From Azolla pinnata (taxonomy: Eukaryota > Streptophyta > Polypodiopsida > Salviniales > Salviniaceae): a stretch of DNA of 64,000 nucleotides. Position 1 is the first letter of the stretch. Each line of letters starts with the position of its first letter. Both the position numbers and the translations under genes were made by a program. The stretch lies in NCBI GenBank assembly GCA_037176905.1, contig JBBBWG010026313.1, forward strand, positions 39,303-103,302. Reading direction: 5' to 3'. Positions 33,922 through 56,429 of the stretch are shown piece after piece. Under the pieces are notes generated by a model. That model did not search any database. It was not told the DNA's origin and worked only from the letters and a program-made list of their open reading frames with translations.

Positions 33922-36488
33922 ATGGCGGGGAAGGCTGTAGCTCAGAAGGTCCTCAAAGATCTTGACTGGGACGTCCTCGCTAAGGCCGTCGTCTCCGATG
34001 AAGGCCGCAAGGAGCTCAACAACCTGCGCCGGGCCTTCGATGATTTCCGTAACACCATCGAAACCAAATTCTCTGCGGTATGGCAAAACCGTCCCACCGT
34101 CCACGTTGCGAAATTTGTTTCCTTTTTCTTTTGTTCTCTTTTTCCTCGTCACTCTTTTTCGGGTCTTCGTTCAATTTTCTCCATAGATTTCCAGGGTTTC
34201 TCTCTCTCTCTCTCTCTCTCTTTTTTCTTTTCTTTTTCTTCTGATTTGTAGATTTTTCTTTGTATGGGAGGTCTTTCGGAACCTAGGATGAAGATGAAGG
34301 ATTCATCTTCAATCTTTCCGTGTTTCATTTTTTGGCCGTTCTTTTCCTCCTGTTTCTCATTTTCAGGTACGAGAGCTATGTTGTAAATGAAGCTTGAATT
34401 GAGATGATCCATTTGTTCCACCTGATGACATGTTGATGATCAGCATGCATAGGGTGTAGTCCTGAAATTTAGTGTGTTGAAGCATTTTAGTTGTGATCAT
34501 CGACTACATGATGGCGATGCTCACAATGTCACAGTTGTGGCAATGCTTTTATGGTGATGAGGACAATGATTTCCACAATGTCACAATAATTGAAATCATC
34601 TTTACATATATCACATTGATAAGCACTCTAGGGGAGGTGTGTGGATTGGGGTCCTATTGAGATCCTGCATCTCTTAACGTTGATTACATTCTGATGGTAA
34701 GCAAGTGCTCAAACAGGTTCTTGCTCAGAAGTTTCTGTATATACGGAAAATGTGTAGGTTAATATTGACCACTTTTATACAAACAATCTCATCATCAATC
34801 ATTAGAATTTCATAGGACCTTTTTATGAATTAAAGTTGCTATCTTGTGGATCACAGGTCATATTTGCATGTTTTATGCAACTAAAATATGCTCCGTGAAC
34901 AACCCAATCGTTTCAAGAAACACTGAAAAATATACAATCCAGTGAAAAATTTTGTCCCTTTTTGTTGATTATGGAGTTTTACCCCATAGTTTTCTAACAA
35001 TGCATTATGCAAATGCCAGACACCAAAGCCTATTGACTGGGATTTCTATCGAGCAAGACTCAACCCGGGGGTTGTAGATATGTTTCAGAAATCTTATGAA
35101 AGTAAGTCATCACTGAACTGAAAACATCTGTGAGATCCATAAAATTGTGTATACGAGCACAATCATGATTGTTATGTTTTCTGTGTCCATAACTCATCAA
35201 TGTTCACATGGTTTTCATTGATCTACAGTTGTAGGTTCTACTGTTTTCTTCTATATATCATCTCTTGTTTGCCCCTATAAAAGCTTTTCTTTCAACTTAA
35301 CATGTTATTCTTCATTTTATTTTGTTTAATCCCAGATCTGAAGATCCCAAAGTACGAAGATAATGTAACCCCTGAATACAAGAAGAAGTTTGATGCACTG
35401 GTACGTCTTCAAAACATTAAATTTCTCGTTCTGTTTTGAATCTAGTCACATATGCAACTCCTTTTTGTTGCTCTTCATGGAGGAATAGATGTGAATTTCC
35501 AAGTGGCGTAATGGTTGCTATGGTATGATAGAAGATCCCTATGCGTTAATGCTGATCTCATGAAAAGGTCGTAGTTTGCATGCGTATATAAAATATACAC
35601 GAAAGCCACATATATATCTACCTACTTATAAACGTGGTTCTATCAGACAGAAATGGAAAGATATGGTATAGTATGTACACATATTTGTACACATGCATGC
35701 ATGCTGACCAATTGAGTGTTATTGCCTCAAAAAGAGGCTTAAACCATACATATTCAGAAATAACTACATGCATGGAACCCACTTATGGTTGGTTTTCATA
35801 TGTTCTGTTTCATCTGTGTTTTTTTTTAGGGTGCGAGTTATGGTTGCATGATGCAAATTTTGTGTTTTGCATTCAGATATTTAATTCATTGCTGTGAATT
35901 TTTAGTTGTATTAACTCTGACCTCAATAAGGTTTATAACGCTACTGCAAATACCTCTCTGCCAGATGGTCAAAGTTGGTGAGCAAGAGGAACTATCGAGA
36001 TTGAAGATAGCTGAATGTAAAGAGAACTTGAAGAGAATCCGCGAAGAGAAAGTAAGATTAACTCTACTTCCATGGATTTAGTTGGGGTTGCATGTTTGAA
36101 TCACTCTTGAACATGGATGCTTGCCAGAATATCCTTTTAACATTATACTAGCAGTCATGTTTCGAAACCTAGACACATTCTGGTTAATACCTAGGAAACA
36201 CTATTTAAACTTGGTAGATGTTTGCCCGAATACCTGTTAATGTTATACTCTATCATTTTCGAAAACCTAGGGATATTCCAGCAAATATAAAATAAGCTAG
36301 ACGTGTTCCGCCGTTTTCTCATTGTATTTATGACCATAGGATTGCATTTTGATCAGCTTATTAATGAAGTTCATTCTTTTTAACAGGAAGCCATCAAGAA
36401 TATGACTGCCGATGAATACTTTGCTAAGCACCCAGAGGTTAAGGAAAAGTTTGATGAGGAAATCAGAAACCACAACTGGGGTTATTGA
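33922..36488 (+). CDS. ATPQ: Mitochondrial ATP synthase subunit d (FAd)
   Basis: Five exons encode 163 residues: 33922-34077, 35020-35101, 35336-35400, 35965-36051, 36387-36488. Landmarks in order: DLDWDVLAKAVVSDEGRKEL and RRAFDDFRNTIETKFSA (exon 1), PKPIDWDFYRARLNPGVVD (exon 2), KIPKYEDNVTPEYKKKFDAL (exon 3), a helical KVGEQEELSRLKIAECKENL (exon 4) and MTADEYFAKHPEVKEKFDEE ending HNWGY (exon 5). This matches plant subunit d, a peripheral-stalk component linking F1 to Fo on the matrix side of the inner mitochondrial membrane. Length agrees with the family (about 168). No long cleavable presequence is evident, as is usual for this subunit. The ATG at 33922 directly follows the CTT leader tract. 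Confidence 0.93.
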
Positions 36489-38309
36489 AAGTTGCGGACC
36501 TCGGCAGTAAGAAGAAAAAACCAGTTTTGGGTCTCATTGCAAAATAATGTGTTCCGTTTCTTGTAATTTTAACTTGAGAAAAGTAGCAAAATCCAAAGGC
36601 CAATTTGGATCATTTCTCATATTGAACAAGAAATCCTAGAATAAGTATTAGGATCTTGCGTAATTCTTCCCACGTGGAAGATTGACTCAATACTGGTTAT
36701 CAAATTATGTACGAAAGAAGTTGCTACAGTTTGCAATGTCTTTTTGGACATTTGTTATGTGTGACCATCCTCCGACTACTTATAAATGGTTATCTGTGCT
36801 ATTTGATTCCATTTGTAATAATACCTAGCAGGGAGCATCCTTAAAACGCCAAAAACCCTAGTGAGACGATACTGTTGATGCTACAAATGAAGAGAAACTC
36901 AGTCTTTCAGTAAAATTATGCATACTCAGGAATTTGTTCGGTCAAGCACATGATTTGTATTGTCTAAACAGCCCGTTTCTTGTTGAAGATGACCAATCTG
37001 TGGTGAAATCTGATCTCTATACTTGTAGCATGTATTGTTGTGTCTTACTCATATGAAGCAAATTTCACATCCTTGATTTTAGAACCTCCTTTCATTCCTT
37101 CCAAATTGGTACTTCATCTTATGTAGAATCAGTGATCAGGTATACATTGCTATCATGCCTCAAGTGTTTTGCAGAGTGCGAACTCCTTGGGTTGTTTTGC
37201 CCTCCATGACTATCCCAAGTTGCTAACAAGATCCTTCTTAGCTCTCACTGCTCGATAGAGCTTAGGAGTTGGGATTAATTCATGCATGTAGCATTGATTA
37301 TAGATAGCAGCAGGTCTTCTAAGCTTGGGATATGCTTCATGCTTTTGTAATTTGAGGGCTGGCATAGATATATATATATCTCTGGAAGTTAAAGAGGGTA
37401 TTGATGTGACGAATTCGTCCTTGAATTGAAACCAAACATTGAGCTTCTTCTTTCCTCAGGAATAGCGAAAGAAAACCGCTGAAGAATCGATCTTCAAATG
37501 CAAAGGCTTTTCCTATGTATCATGTCATCTATGTGAACTGGCTTTTGCTCAACCTTATCCGCAGACTTGCAGTGCATTCTGTTAAGAAGAACCTTATCCC
37601 CTAGACTTGGAATCGAATCGATCTTCGCAGCGCTGCAAGGATCGAGCAGTCCAAAAGTCAGATAGTGCGGGCGTTACAAGTTACGACATCTGTGAACACA
37701 AACATGTACAGAGACATGTATAGAGCAACGGATAACTAGAGTGATGCATAACAAACTTGAAGTGGCAAGAAGAGGCTATATAGCAAGCTTAACTAAGTAT
37801 AAATCGTGCTAGTCACCATGTTTAAAGGCCAAAAATAGGCTTCACTAAGCACATATCAAGCTAGCTAGTGGCCATGCTTAATTAGCGACAAGGCCGTATT
37901 AAGCTTAACTAGCCAGCGATCGTGTGTTCGAGTGGCAAGGTCATAACAAGCTTAACTAAGCGCCTGTTTGGCTAAGCGTATCCTTTTTGTGCATTATTAC
38001 CGTTGGGTGTTGTGACTTTTGGGGTGGAATTTTGACCATGTCATGGCCTTTCGGCGTTCTCTTCAACAACGAGTGATAGGATCCACACATGAAAGAAAGA
38101 AAGAAAAACTGTATAAAAACTAATGGCCATGTTTAATTTTTTCAGCGAGTTGCAGTAAAACGCATAAAGAAGCTGTTAGCCAAGCATGCTGTAGCTCGAG
38201 TTGAGCGCCCAACTGGCCGCACCAGCACAGGCACAGACGAGTCTGAAACCGATCTTCCAGAACGCTCGCTCCGTACACAGGCGTTTGGGAAAGCTTCGCG
38301 CTACATGCT

Positions 38310-38438
38310 GCGCTGATGGTGGATGACGATGGTGATGATGATGGTGATGGTGATGGTGATGATGGTGGTGATGGTGATGATGGTGGTGATGATGGTGGTG
38401 GTGATGATGATGGATGATGGTGATGGTGGTGGTGGTGG

Positions 38439-38482
<44 letters not shown>

Positions 38483-38600
38483 GTGATAATGGTGGTGGTG
38501 GCGATGATGATGATGATGATGATGATGGTGATGATGATGGTGGTGGTGGTGATGATGATGATGACAGCGGTGATGATGATGAGCATCATTGCAACAGTAG
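38310..38600. repeat. GAT/GGT trinucleotide microsatellite
   Basis: About 290 bp of ATG, GAT and GGT triplets in alternating blocks, read as poly-Asp/Gly or poly-Met/Val on plus and poly-His/Ile on minus. The long frames over it are repeat artefacts. Confidence 0.95.
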
Positions 38601-38720
38601 GAGCAGGAGCATGAGCATCTGATTGTAGGTTTTCTTCATTATGCCATGCCATTCTCAGCTCAGCTCAGCTCAGCTCAGCTGGCTCGCGATCATTCTGCAT
38701 CCATCAAGAACATCATCGTG

Positions 38721-38781
<61 letters not shown>

Positions 38782-39270
38782 GCATACACACATACATACA
38801 TGCAACATAGGCACACGGACATCCACATGCATGCGTGCATGCATGCTGCGGGAAGCGGAGAGTACCATACATGTACATGCACGCACACACATTCAGGGCA
38901 ATTGAACTGGAGCAGCAGCAAGAGGGGACTTTGCAAGCATGCATGTGTATGCATATGTATGTATGAATGCATGTAGGCATGCATGCATGCATGTGTCGAT
39001 GTATGTATGCATGCATGTATGTGTCAGTGTATGCATGCATGCATGTGTCGATGTATGCATGCATGCATGTATGTGTCGATGTATGCATGCATGCATGTAC
39101 GTATGTGCGCATGTGGATGGATGGATTGGATGGATGCGTATGTCTGTATGTAAGTATGTGTGTGTGCGTGCGGGTGTATGTATGTATATGCGCATGTGTG
39201 TGTGCATGTGTGTATGTATGTATGTATGTGTATGCCGGTATGCATGCATGCGTGGGTTGCATGGGATGCA
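38721..39270. repeat. CT run and ATGCATGT/TATG microsatellite cluster
   Basis: An uninterrupted CT dinucleotide run (about 38722-38779) is followed by ACATGCATGC-type and, at 38937-39270, ATGTATGCATGC-type repeats. These include an about 45-bp higher-order unit around GTGTCGATGTATGCATGC seen three times (near 38994, 39046 and 39073). Confidence 0.9.
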
Positions 39271-39313
39271 TGCATGTGGGGAGGATGTCACGTGTTCACT
39301 GATGTCAATTAAT

Positions 39314-39509
39314 GAAGAAGAAGAAGAAGAAGAAGAAGAAGAAGAAGACACTGAAGAACAGAAGAAGAAGAAGAAGAAGAAGAAGAAGAAGACACTGAAG
39401 AACAGAAGAAGAAGAAGAAGAAGAAGAAGACACTGAACTGAAGAAGAAGAAGAAGAAGAAGAAAAGAAGGAGAAGAAAAGAATTAACACTGAGCAGAAGA
39501 AGAAGAAGA

Positions 39510-39540
<31 letters not shown>
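39314..39540. repeat. GAA and GAC microsatellites before FAH
   Basis: GAA runs are interrupted four times by GACACTGAA(G/C)AA(C)-type segments, giving a compound repeat of about 45 bp. A perfect GAC run (about 39510-39538) then ends just before the FAH ATG. The tract probably lies in the FAH leader. Confidence 0.9.
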
Positions 39541-39541
<1 letters not shown>

Positions 39542-39548
39542 AGCTTCC

Positions 39549-42500
39549 ATGGCTCCTGCTGCTGCTTCCTCCTCCTGCTTCCTCCCCGTCCCCGCCGACT
39601 CCCCCTTCTCCATCCACAACCTCCCCTTCGGCGTCTTCACGCCTCCCCCCGCCTCGCTCGCTCTCCCGCCTCGCCCTGGCATCGCCATCGGTGACTTCGT
39701 CCTCGACCTCAGCGCCATCGCCGCCTCCGGCCTCTTCCATGGCCCCCTGCTTTCCTCCTCCGATTGCTTCCTTCAGGTATGTCGCGTTTCTCTGCTCGCC
39801 TGCCTCTCTTTCTCTCTCTCTCTCCCTCTCGATTGCTTCCGTCAGGTATGCCCGTTTCTCTGCTTGCCTCTCTCTCTCTCTCTCCTCGTCCGATTGCTTC
39901 CATCAGAAACGTCTCCCAATCGCACTTCCGTTTGTGAATGGCGCTTCCATCCTCACCTCCATGTTTGATCTCTGTGTGTGTATGCGTGTGCGTGTGACTC
40001 CCCGAGCCTCGCCTTCAATCATTCCGTCACTTCCATCCCTTCTCTTTTCCTTCCCGTTAAGCTCACCTTGCGGAGCCTTCCGTTCCTCTCCCCCTCCCCC
40101 TCTCCCTCTCTCAATTGATCTGGCGCTGTCGATCAGGTCTGGTACTTGTCGCAAGGATTTCTAGTATGGGACCGTAAATGATCCTCTCTGGTCATTCCGG
40201 TTATGCGATGCTGATTCTCTGCGGATCGCTGAGAGAATGTTTCTCATCTTCTCTTTCTTTCACCTGCTTCCTTCCTTTCTCTTCGAATTAGGTCTCAATT
40301 GCTTCTATACATGCAAAGAATACTGATGCCTTTGTCAGAATCTTTATAGTCTGCACAATCAGATGAAAGCAAGATTTTTTCATTAGTTTTTCTCATTGAT
40401 TCCTAACTTGAGCTCTTCGTTTCATAATCTTTTCTTGTTTCCATGCACAGTACTTGTTTTCTTGAGATAGCGAAAGACACTGATCTCTTCCGTGCAGTCA
40501 GTTTTGTCGTTGCATTTCTCCTCCTCCCTCCCTCCCCCCCCCCATTTTCTGCATACTTTCTTGTATAGATATGGTCGTCCATTCCTTTTTTCTTCTAACT
40601 TCTGTGCCGTGAAAAGCATTGTTCGAGCTCAGCTGCGTATGAATTGTTCCTGTATAGTAAAAGCTGATTCTTTTTTGTATAGATTCATACTCCGTCAGAT
40701 AAATTTCTTTTTTCTCCCTGTGAAGAAGTGATCAATGCTGACTGGTTTATCTTAAACTATTAACGTTTGCTTTAATATGTGCATAACCAGACCAATTTGA
40801 ACTCTTTCATGGCATTGGGGAGACCTGCATGGAGAGAGGCAAGGTCCACTGTGCAGAAGCTTCTCTCAGGTACTTATGCGTGTGGTCAAGTGCGTGTGCA
40901 TATGTCTATGGCATGCTTTGTACATATTTATCTTACCTTAGTAATCACATCATAGATCTGGTGACCGGAAACTCTTTGTTCTTCAGTAAATGGTAAGTAA
41001 ACTTTGGAAATGGTGTTGACAATGATAGGTGAAGATCCAAGCTTGAGGGATAACGATCATCTAAGAAAGACTGCATTGTTTCCTATCGTGAGTACTATGC
41101 TCCTATGATTGATCTCACCCATGTGTATGTAAAACAGCTTTACGTTCATGCCTTCTTCTTCATGGTGAATAATACTATCACTTGAACGTGTTATAAATTG
41201 TTGTTAATGACTTCCGTCTAAGTGACTATATAATGTAACTACTCTCCTCTGCTTTACCACCATTGTTGGTTGATTTTGTTTGCTGAAGGGTTGTGATCTA
41301 TTTGTTTGCAGAATGAAGTGAAAATGGAATTGCCAGCAGCTATTGGAGATTACACTGACTTCTTCTCATCTGAATATCATACACTAAATTGCTCTAAGAT
41401 ATTCCGAGGGCAATCCGAAGTTCCTCCAAATTGGTGAGAAACTTGCATCTTTATCTTTTCTTTAGCAAGAGAGAATCCTATCACTTGCTGTATTGTAATC
41501 CCCAGCTTGTTCCAATAGTCAATGGGATGCTAAGCAGGGAGAAACGCTGTTTAATTTTCACTAATATATTTGTATTCCAACCTAAAGAAAAGACAATAGG
41601 CTGATGTTGATGTTATGCCAAAGGTCAAATCCTTCATTTCATTCTCTCTAGCCATGCCTTGTGATCCTAACATATCTGACAGAGTTGAACTGATTCGGCA
41701 TTACGCCTAAAATTATATCATAGAACCATTGTTAAAGATACCTGAAAAGCTCTTTACCACAGTAAAAACCTGCTCAGAAATGTAAATGTTCTCATAATCT
41801 GATGCTCCTCTGGTTAAAAAATGGGATTTTGTAGGCGACATTTGCCAGTGGCTTACCATGGTCGATCATCATCTGTAGTTGTTTCTGGAACAGATCTTTT
41901 CAGACCAAAGTAAGGGGAAATCTTGACACTGTTTCCAGCATATTACGTTTTATCTTTGTTGTACATAAATATAACAAACTCTGATCGTGTCTACTATGTT
42001 CAGGGGCCAAATCTCTGGGCCAACCCCTGATGGTAATGGATTACCAAGCTTTGGTCCCTCTAAGCGATTAGATTATGAATTAGAAATGGTGAGATAGAAA
42101 ATCATTCATTTGCAAGATATTATTCTGGGGGGAAGCTCAATTATATGTTCGTGATTATATTTCCCTTTTCTTCTTTATTGTAGGCATTCTTTGTTGGTCC
42201 TGGCAATGAACTCGGGAGTCCAGTTACCATAGATACGGCATACGATCATATCTTTGGCTTGGTCTTAATGAATGATTGGAGTGGTGGGAAATATCTTTTA
42301 CATGTTCTTTTGATCAGTCATTTCCTAGTCATTGCAACTTTTGGTGATCGTCTGATTCAATGATTGCACGTTTAACTGTATATATCCAGCTAGGGACATC
42401 CAAGTTTGGGAGTCTATGCCCCTTGGACCATTCCTCGGCAAAAACTTTGGTGAGTATCAGGAACAAATTGTTGAAATGTACTCTAAATATGCACAAAGTT

Positions 42501-43783
42501 TTGCATCTGTACTATGCTGTACTATGTGCGTCTTGTTTCTTGAAAGGAACAACTATTTCACCATGGATAGTAACTCTTGAGGCATTAGAACCCTTCAAAT
42601 GTGAAGCGCTTAAACAGGTTCGTTTTGATTCCCATTAGGCTATGTGGCCAAATGTTCCATGCACTGTTGTATCCTAGGTCTTGTTAATTCCCCTTATTTA
42701 TCTGAATTGTTTCAGGATCCACCTTGTTTACCTTACTTGACTGAACCATCTCGATTCACTTATGACATACCTATACAGGTTATGGATTCTAACTAGCTCA
42801 TTTGTTTAAAATTTTATAGATATTTGACCTTAATCTGTTTTATCTATTGGCTTCTCAAGGTAGCAATCAGGCCAGACGGATCAGAAAAGCCATCTGTTGT
42901 ATGCCGAAGCAATTTCAAGCATCTGTAAGATTTGTATTTAGTTGAGGAAAGGATGTTTTTGTTTTGATAGGTTTAGTTGTCCCTTTCTGTCTTGTGGCAA
43001 TCTCTGTCTCAGTAGTATACTATCAGGCACATGATTAGAAGCTCAGCAGTGCACACAAAAGGCATTTCTGTCTAGGGAAAGCAAATGCATGCGTGCAAAC
43101 CAATTGTGGAACTTTCAATTCCGAAGAGGCCCTAATAGAAGGTGCTATTGTCTCATCAGTGTCTGCCCTGATGTGAAGCCATCATAGTTAACATGGTTGT
43201 GCAGAAGAAATGTGCTGGGTTCAATAGTGGACAATGAGATTTGAACTTATCTTATTCGAAACCTGGCCCAGGGAAATAGAATGACTGAGAGAGCTTTTCT
43301 TTTCCATAACTTTCTTGGTTTTACGAAGGTACTGGACGATGGCCCAACAACTGGTTCATCACACAGTAAATGGTTGTAATTTGCGGCCTGGTGATTTGTT
43401 GGCATCAGGCACCATTAGTGGTCCGGTATATATGCAATTTAACCTTACCCTATGGACTACACCATGAATCTGACATCATCCACTAATACATAATGAGGAA
43501 AACTTTTGTCATTTAGGAGCCAGACAGTGTTGGATGCTTATTAGAGCAGTCCTATGGTGGAAAAACGGAAGTGATACTTGAACATGGCGTATCAAGAAAG
43601 TTTCTTGAAGATGGTGATGAGGTCATCTTCTCCGGGCTTTGCAAGGTATATACTCTGTTTTCTCAAGTATCAAAGAAAGGAGAAGCAATCAAGGGAAGCT
43701 AAATTTTGTTGGGTTTGCAGAGAGGGGATATTACAGTGGGCTTTGGTGCTTGCCATGGCAAGGTGCTTCCTTCCCGGGAGTAG
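39549..43783 (+). CDS. FAH: Fumarylacetoacetase
   Basis: Fourteen exons encode 431 residues: 39549-39776, 40791-40869, 41029-41087, 41312-41433, 41835-41909, 42004-42088, 42184-42283, 42390-42449, 42547-42617, 42716-42778, 42860-42924, 43329-43425, 43517-43645, 43721-43783. The enzyme splits fumarylacetoacetate into fumarate and acetoacetate, the last step of tyrosine degradation. Metal and active-site positions known from animal FAH are present: [12 protein letters not shown] (D138, H145), YELEM (E213, E215), NDWSARDIQ (D247) and [17 protein letters not shown] (K267). Other family marks are [23 protein letters not shown]-like [10 protein letters not shown] and the C-terminal [15 protein letters not shown]. 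The 76-residue exon 1 is very GC-rich. Its splice donor is duplicated 69 bp downstream, so a longer in-frame isoform is possible. Confidence 0.95.
39761..39906 (+). repeat. Tandem triplication over the FAH exon 1 splice donor
   Basis: CGATTGCTTCC(T/G/A)TCAG occurs at 39761-39776, 39830-39845 and 39891-39906. The first two copies are each followed by GTATG and a CGTTTCTCTGC plus CT-rich segment; the third is followed by AAACG and has lost the donor. Confidence 0.9.
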
Positions 43784-45641
43784 ATAGACAAACATAACAA
43801 ACCAACTTGGATGATCAATGAAATCGAGGTAGAGCAGAAGTCTTGTGACAGATACACAAAACTTCATGAAAGATGGATTTGATCCAATGTCAGACCAAAA
43901 GATAACGTAAAATGTTTGACCTAATTTTGGCATTCCTTGAACCTTCCACAACTACTTGTCTTAATTCAAGGTATGTAAAATACTCGATTGGGAATAAATA
44001 AGGATTTAGTTCACAAGGTATATATCATAAACGCTATTATCCCTTAAAAATGACATCCAAAATGATGATTCACTTCCATGATCTTATGAGGATGCTTCGC
44101 GGTGTATTCATTGTAATTAAAGTATGAGCATGCTGAATCATCCAGATAGAGGATGCTTAAAGAACGTGCCCGAATGAGCTGCTCTACGCATGGTGCAGCT
44201 TATTCCCTTCTTATGGTGAGTGATCTTTCCAATGTGAAATTGATTCAACATTGCATGGTGTTAGATATAGAGAGAGCAAGCATCTCAAACGCATTGAAAC
44301 TTGTAACATAAAGTATGGGTGTAAAATCCCTAAAACTTTCCGCCGGGGATTCAAGCCTAAAATGCACATCATCAACCTTGAACAAATTCGGGGCAACTAA
44401 TTCGAGGTGGACTTGCATCCAGCTAAAACTCTTTCTTCAAACATCGTACAGTTGGTGAAAATGCCGGCGGGCATTTATTTGCAGTGCACTGGATCCGCTT
44501 CATGATTTTTATGTTGGTTTTCAACTTTCATCTGCCTTATGCTTTTGCTATCACGTTGCTTTGTTAGGTTTTATCATACTATCCACTGTTGTGTTAGTTA
44601 AAACCGAAGATCCGTGGCACCATGCATAGCTTTCATTCATCCCTTCAAGCTTTTTTAACCCCACCTTTATCGTGCCTTTGGCTTGGGTGTGTTCCGAGTC
44701 TTGGGCATTTCTACTTTACCATCACGTGATATTTACTGTTACCACCATGTAGCAATAAAGAGCAGAAAAAAAAATCCAAGTCAATATTAACTGCTCTGCA
44801 GAGCAGGCTCTCTACTGTTTATGCTACTAACTTGCATACTAGAATTGATGCACGATAACCTCTGGTTGTTCACATTGATGATGCTCAGACTATGATTTCC
44901 ACACAATTAGCTTCAGTTTCTATACAAGATTATATTCCAGGTTTTGAGTTTGATTTCTTATTGGGATGGCAAGTTAAAACTCGCCATAACAACGTTGCAT
45001 TAATTTCTCACAACTATATTGTAGATTCAGCCACTGACATTACACATCCTTTTTGGGAACAATCATCATCAGTCCACGCACCCTTGACACTTATTTTGCT
45101 AGTACTCGTGGTCGCTAACATGATACAATTGTATGCCGAGGAAGAGGGACAAGATTACGTCTAGAATCCATAATCGAAAAAGTCTGACAAGATAGGACTT
45201 TTTATGTATGGATCGATGGCCATAGGGATGATACCAACAGTGTGTTCGAGGCAAATGCTATCCTCTGTATATATACAACGTCTGAGAGTTGAACAAACAA
45301 GATTCGTTTTTGTAGCATGCTCACATTTTACAATGAGAAACTCGGCCCTTGACGATTACAATTTTTCCTTGCAGCATACATCCGTTAGTTGTGTTGTTAC
45401 CAAGTTACAATGATCCATCATAAAGTAAAGGTTAAAGCAAAGTTATCTATTGCGGTGCGGCTGCTATAGTTGGAACGATGTTAACAAAACCTACCTACTG
45501 TAGATACAAGTTTAGTATCACTACAAGTTGGATGCATCTTATTACAAAACTAACCCTGGTCACACTTTGCTTCATTTGGAATAATAGATAGAATGCAAGC
45601 GTCAAGGGCATTTATGCATGCATACCTGTCATTCGTACATA
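43784..45641. other. Convergent spacer between FAH and SMC5
   Basis: Should contain the 3' untranslated regions of FAH (plus) and SMC5 (minus). The open frames here (up to about 93 codons) have no recognisable similarity. No repeat or mobile element stands out. Confidence 0.5.
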
Positions 45642-56198
<10,557 letters not shown>

Positions 56199-56429
56199 AC
56201 ACAACACACACACACACACAAACACACTCTCGCTCTCCCGCTCTTGCTCTCGCTCTCGCTCAAGGTGTACCAGAAGATGAAGATGACGACGAAGTCCGGA
56301 TCTGGAGCTCCGCCATGGCGTTCCCGCCTGTTTTGCTTGGAGCTCGTCTTTCTTCGCAGAGATCTGATTCCGAAGGACAAAGCTCGATGCCGAAAGAACT
56401 GACGAATGTTTCCGGGAACTTCGAACTTT

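Larger units (their letters stand above)
36489..39548. other. Spacer between ATP synthase d and FAH
   Basis: Begins with the ATP synthase d 3' untranslated region. A weak roughly 65-bp repeat around AAGCTTAACTA(A/G) lies at 37780-37972. From 38300 on it is mostly microsatellites (listed separately), ending at the FAH leader. No gene or RNA recognised. Confidence 0.55.

Noticed and set aside
34149-34421. Minus-strand 90-codon frame in the first ATP synthase d intron
   Set aside because: Arises from CT and TTTC runs in the intron (ER/EK repeats) and has no homology.
38176-38652. Minus-strand frame with a poly-His/Ile run
   Set aside because: Pure translation of the GAT/GGT microsatellite.
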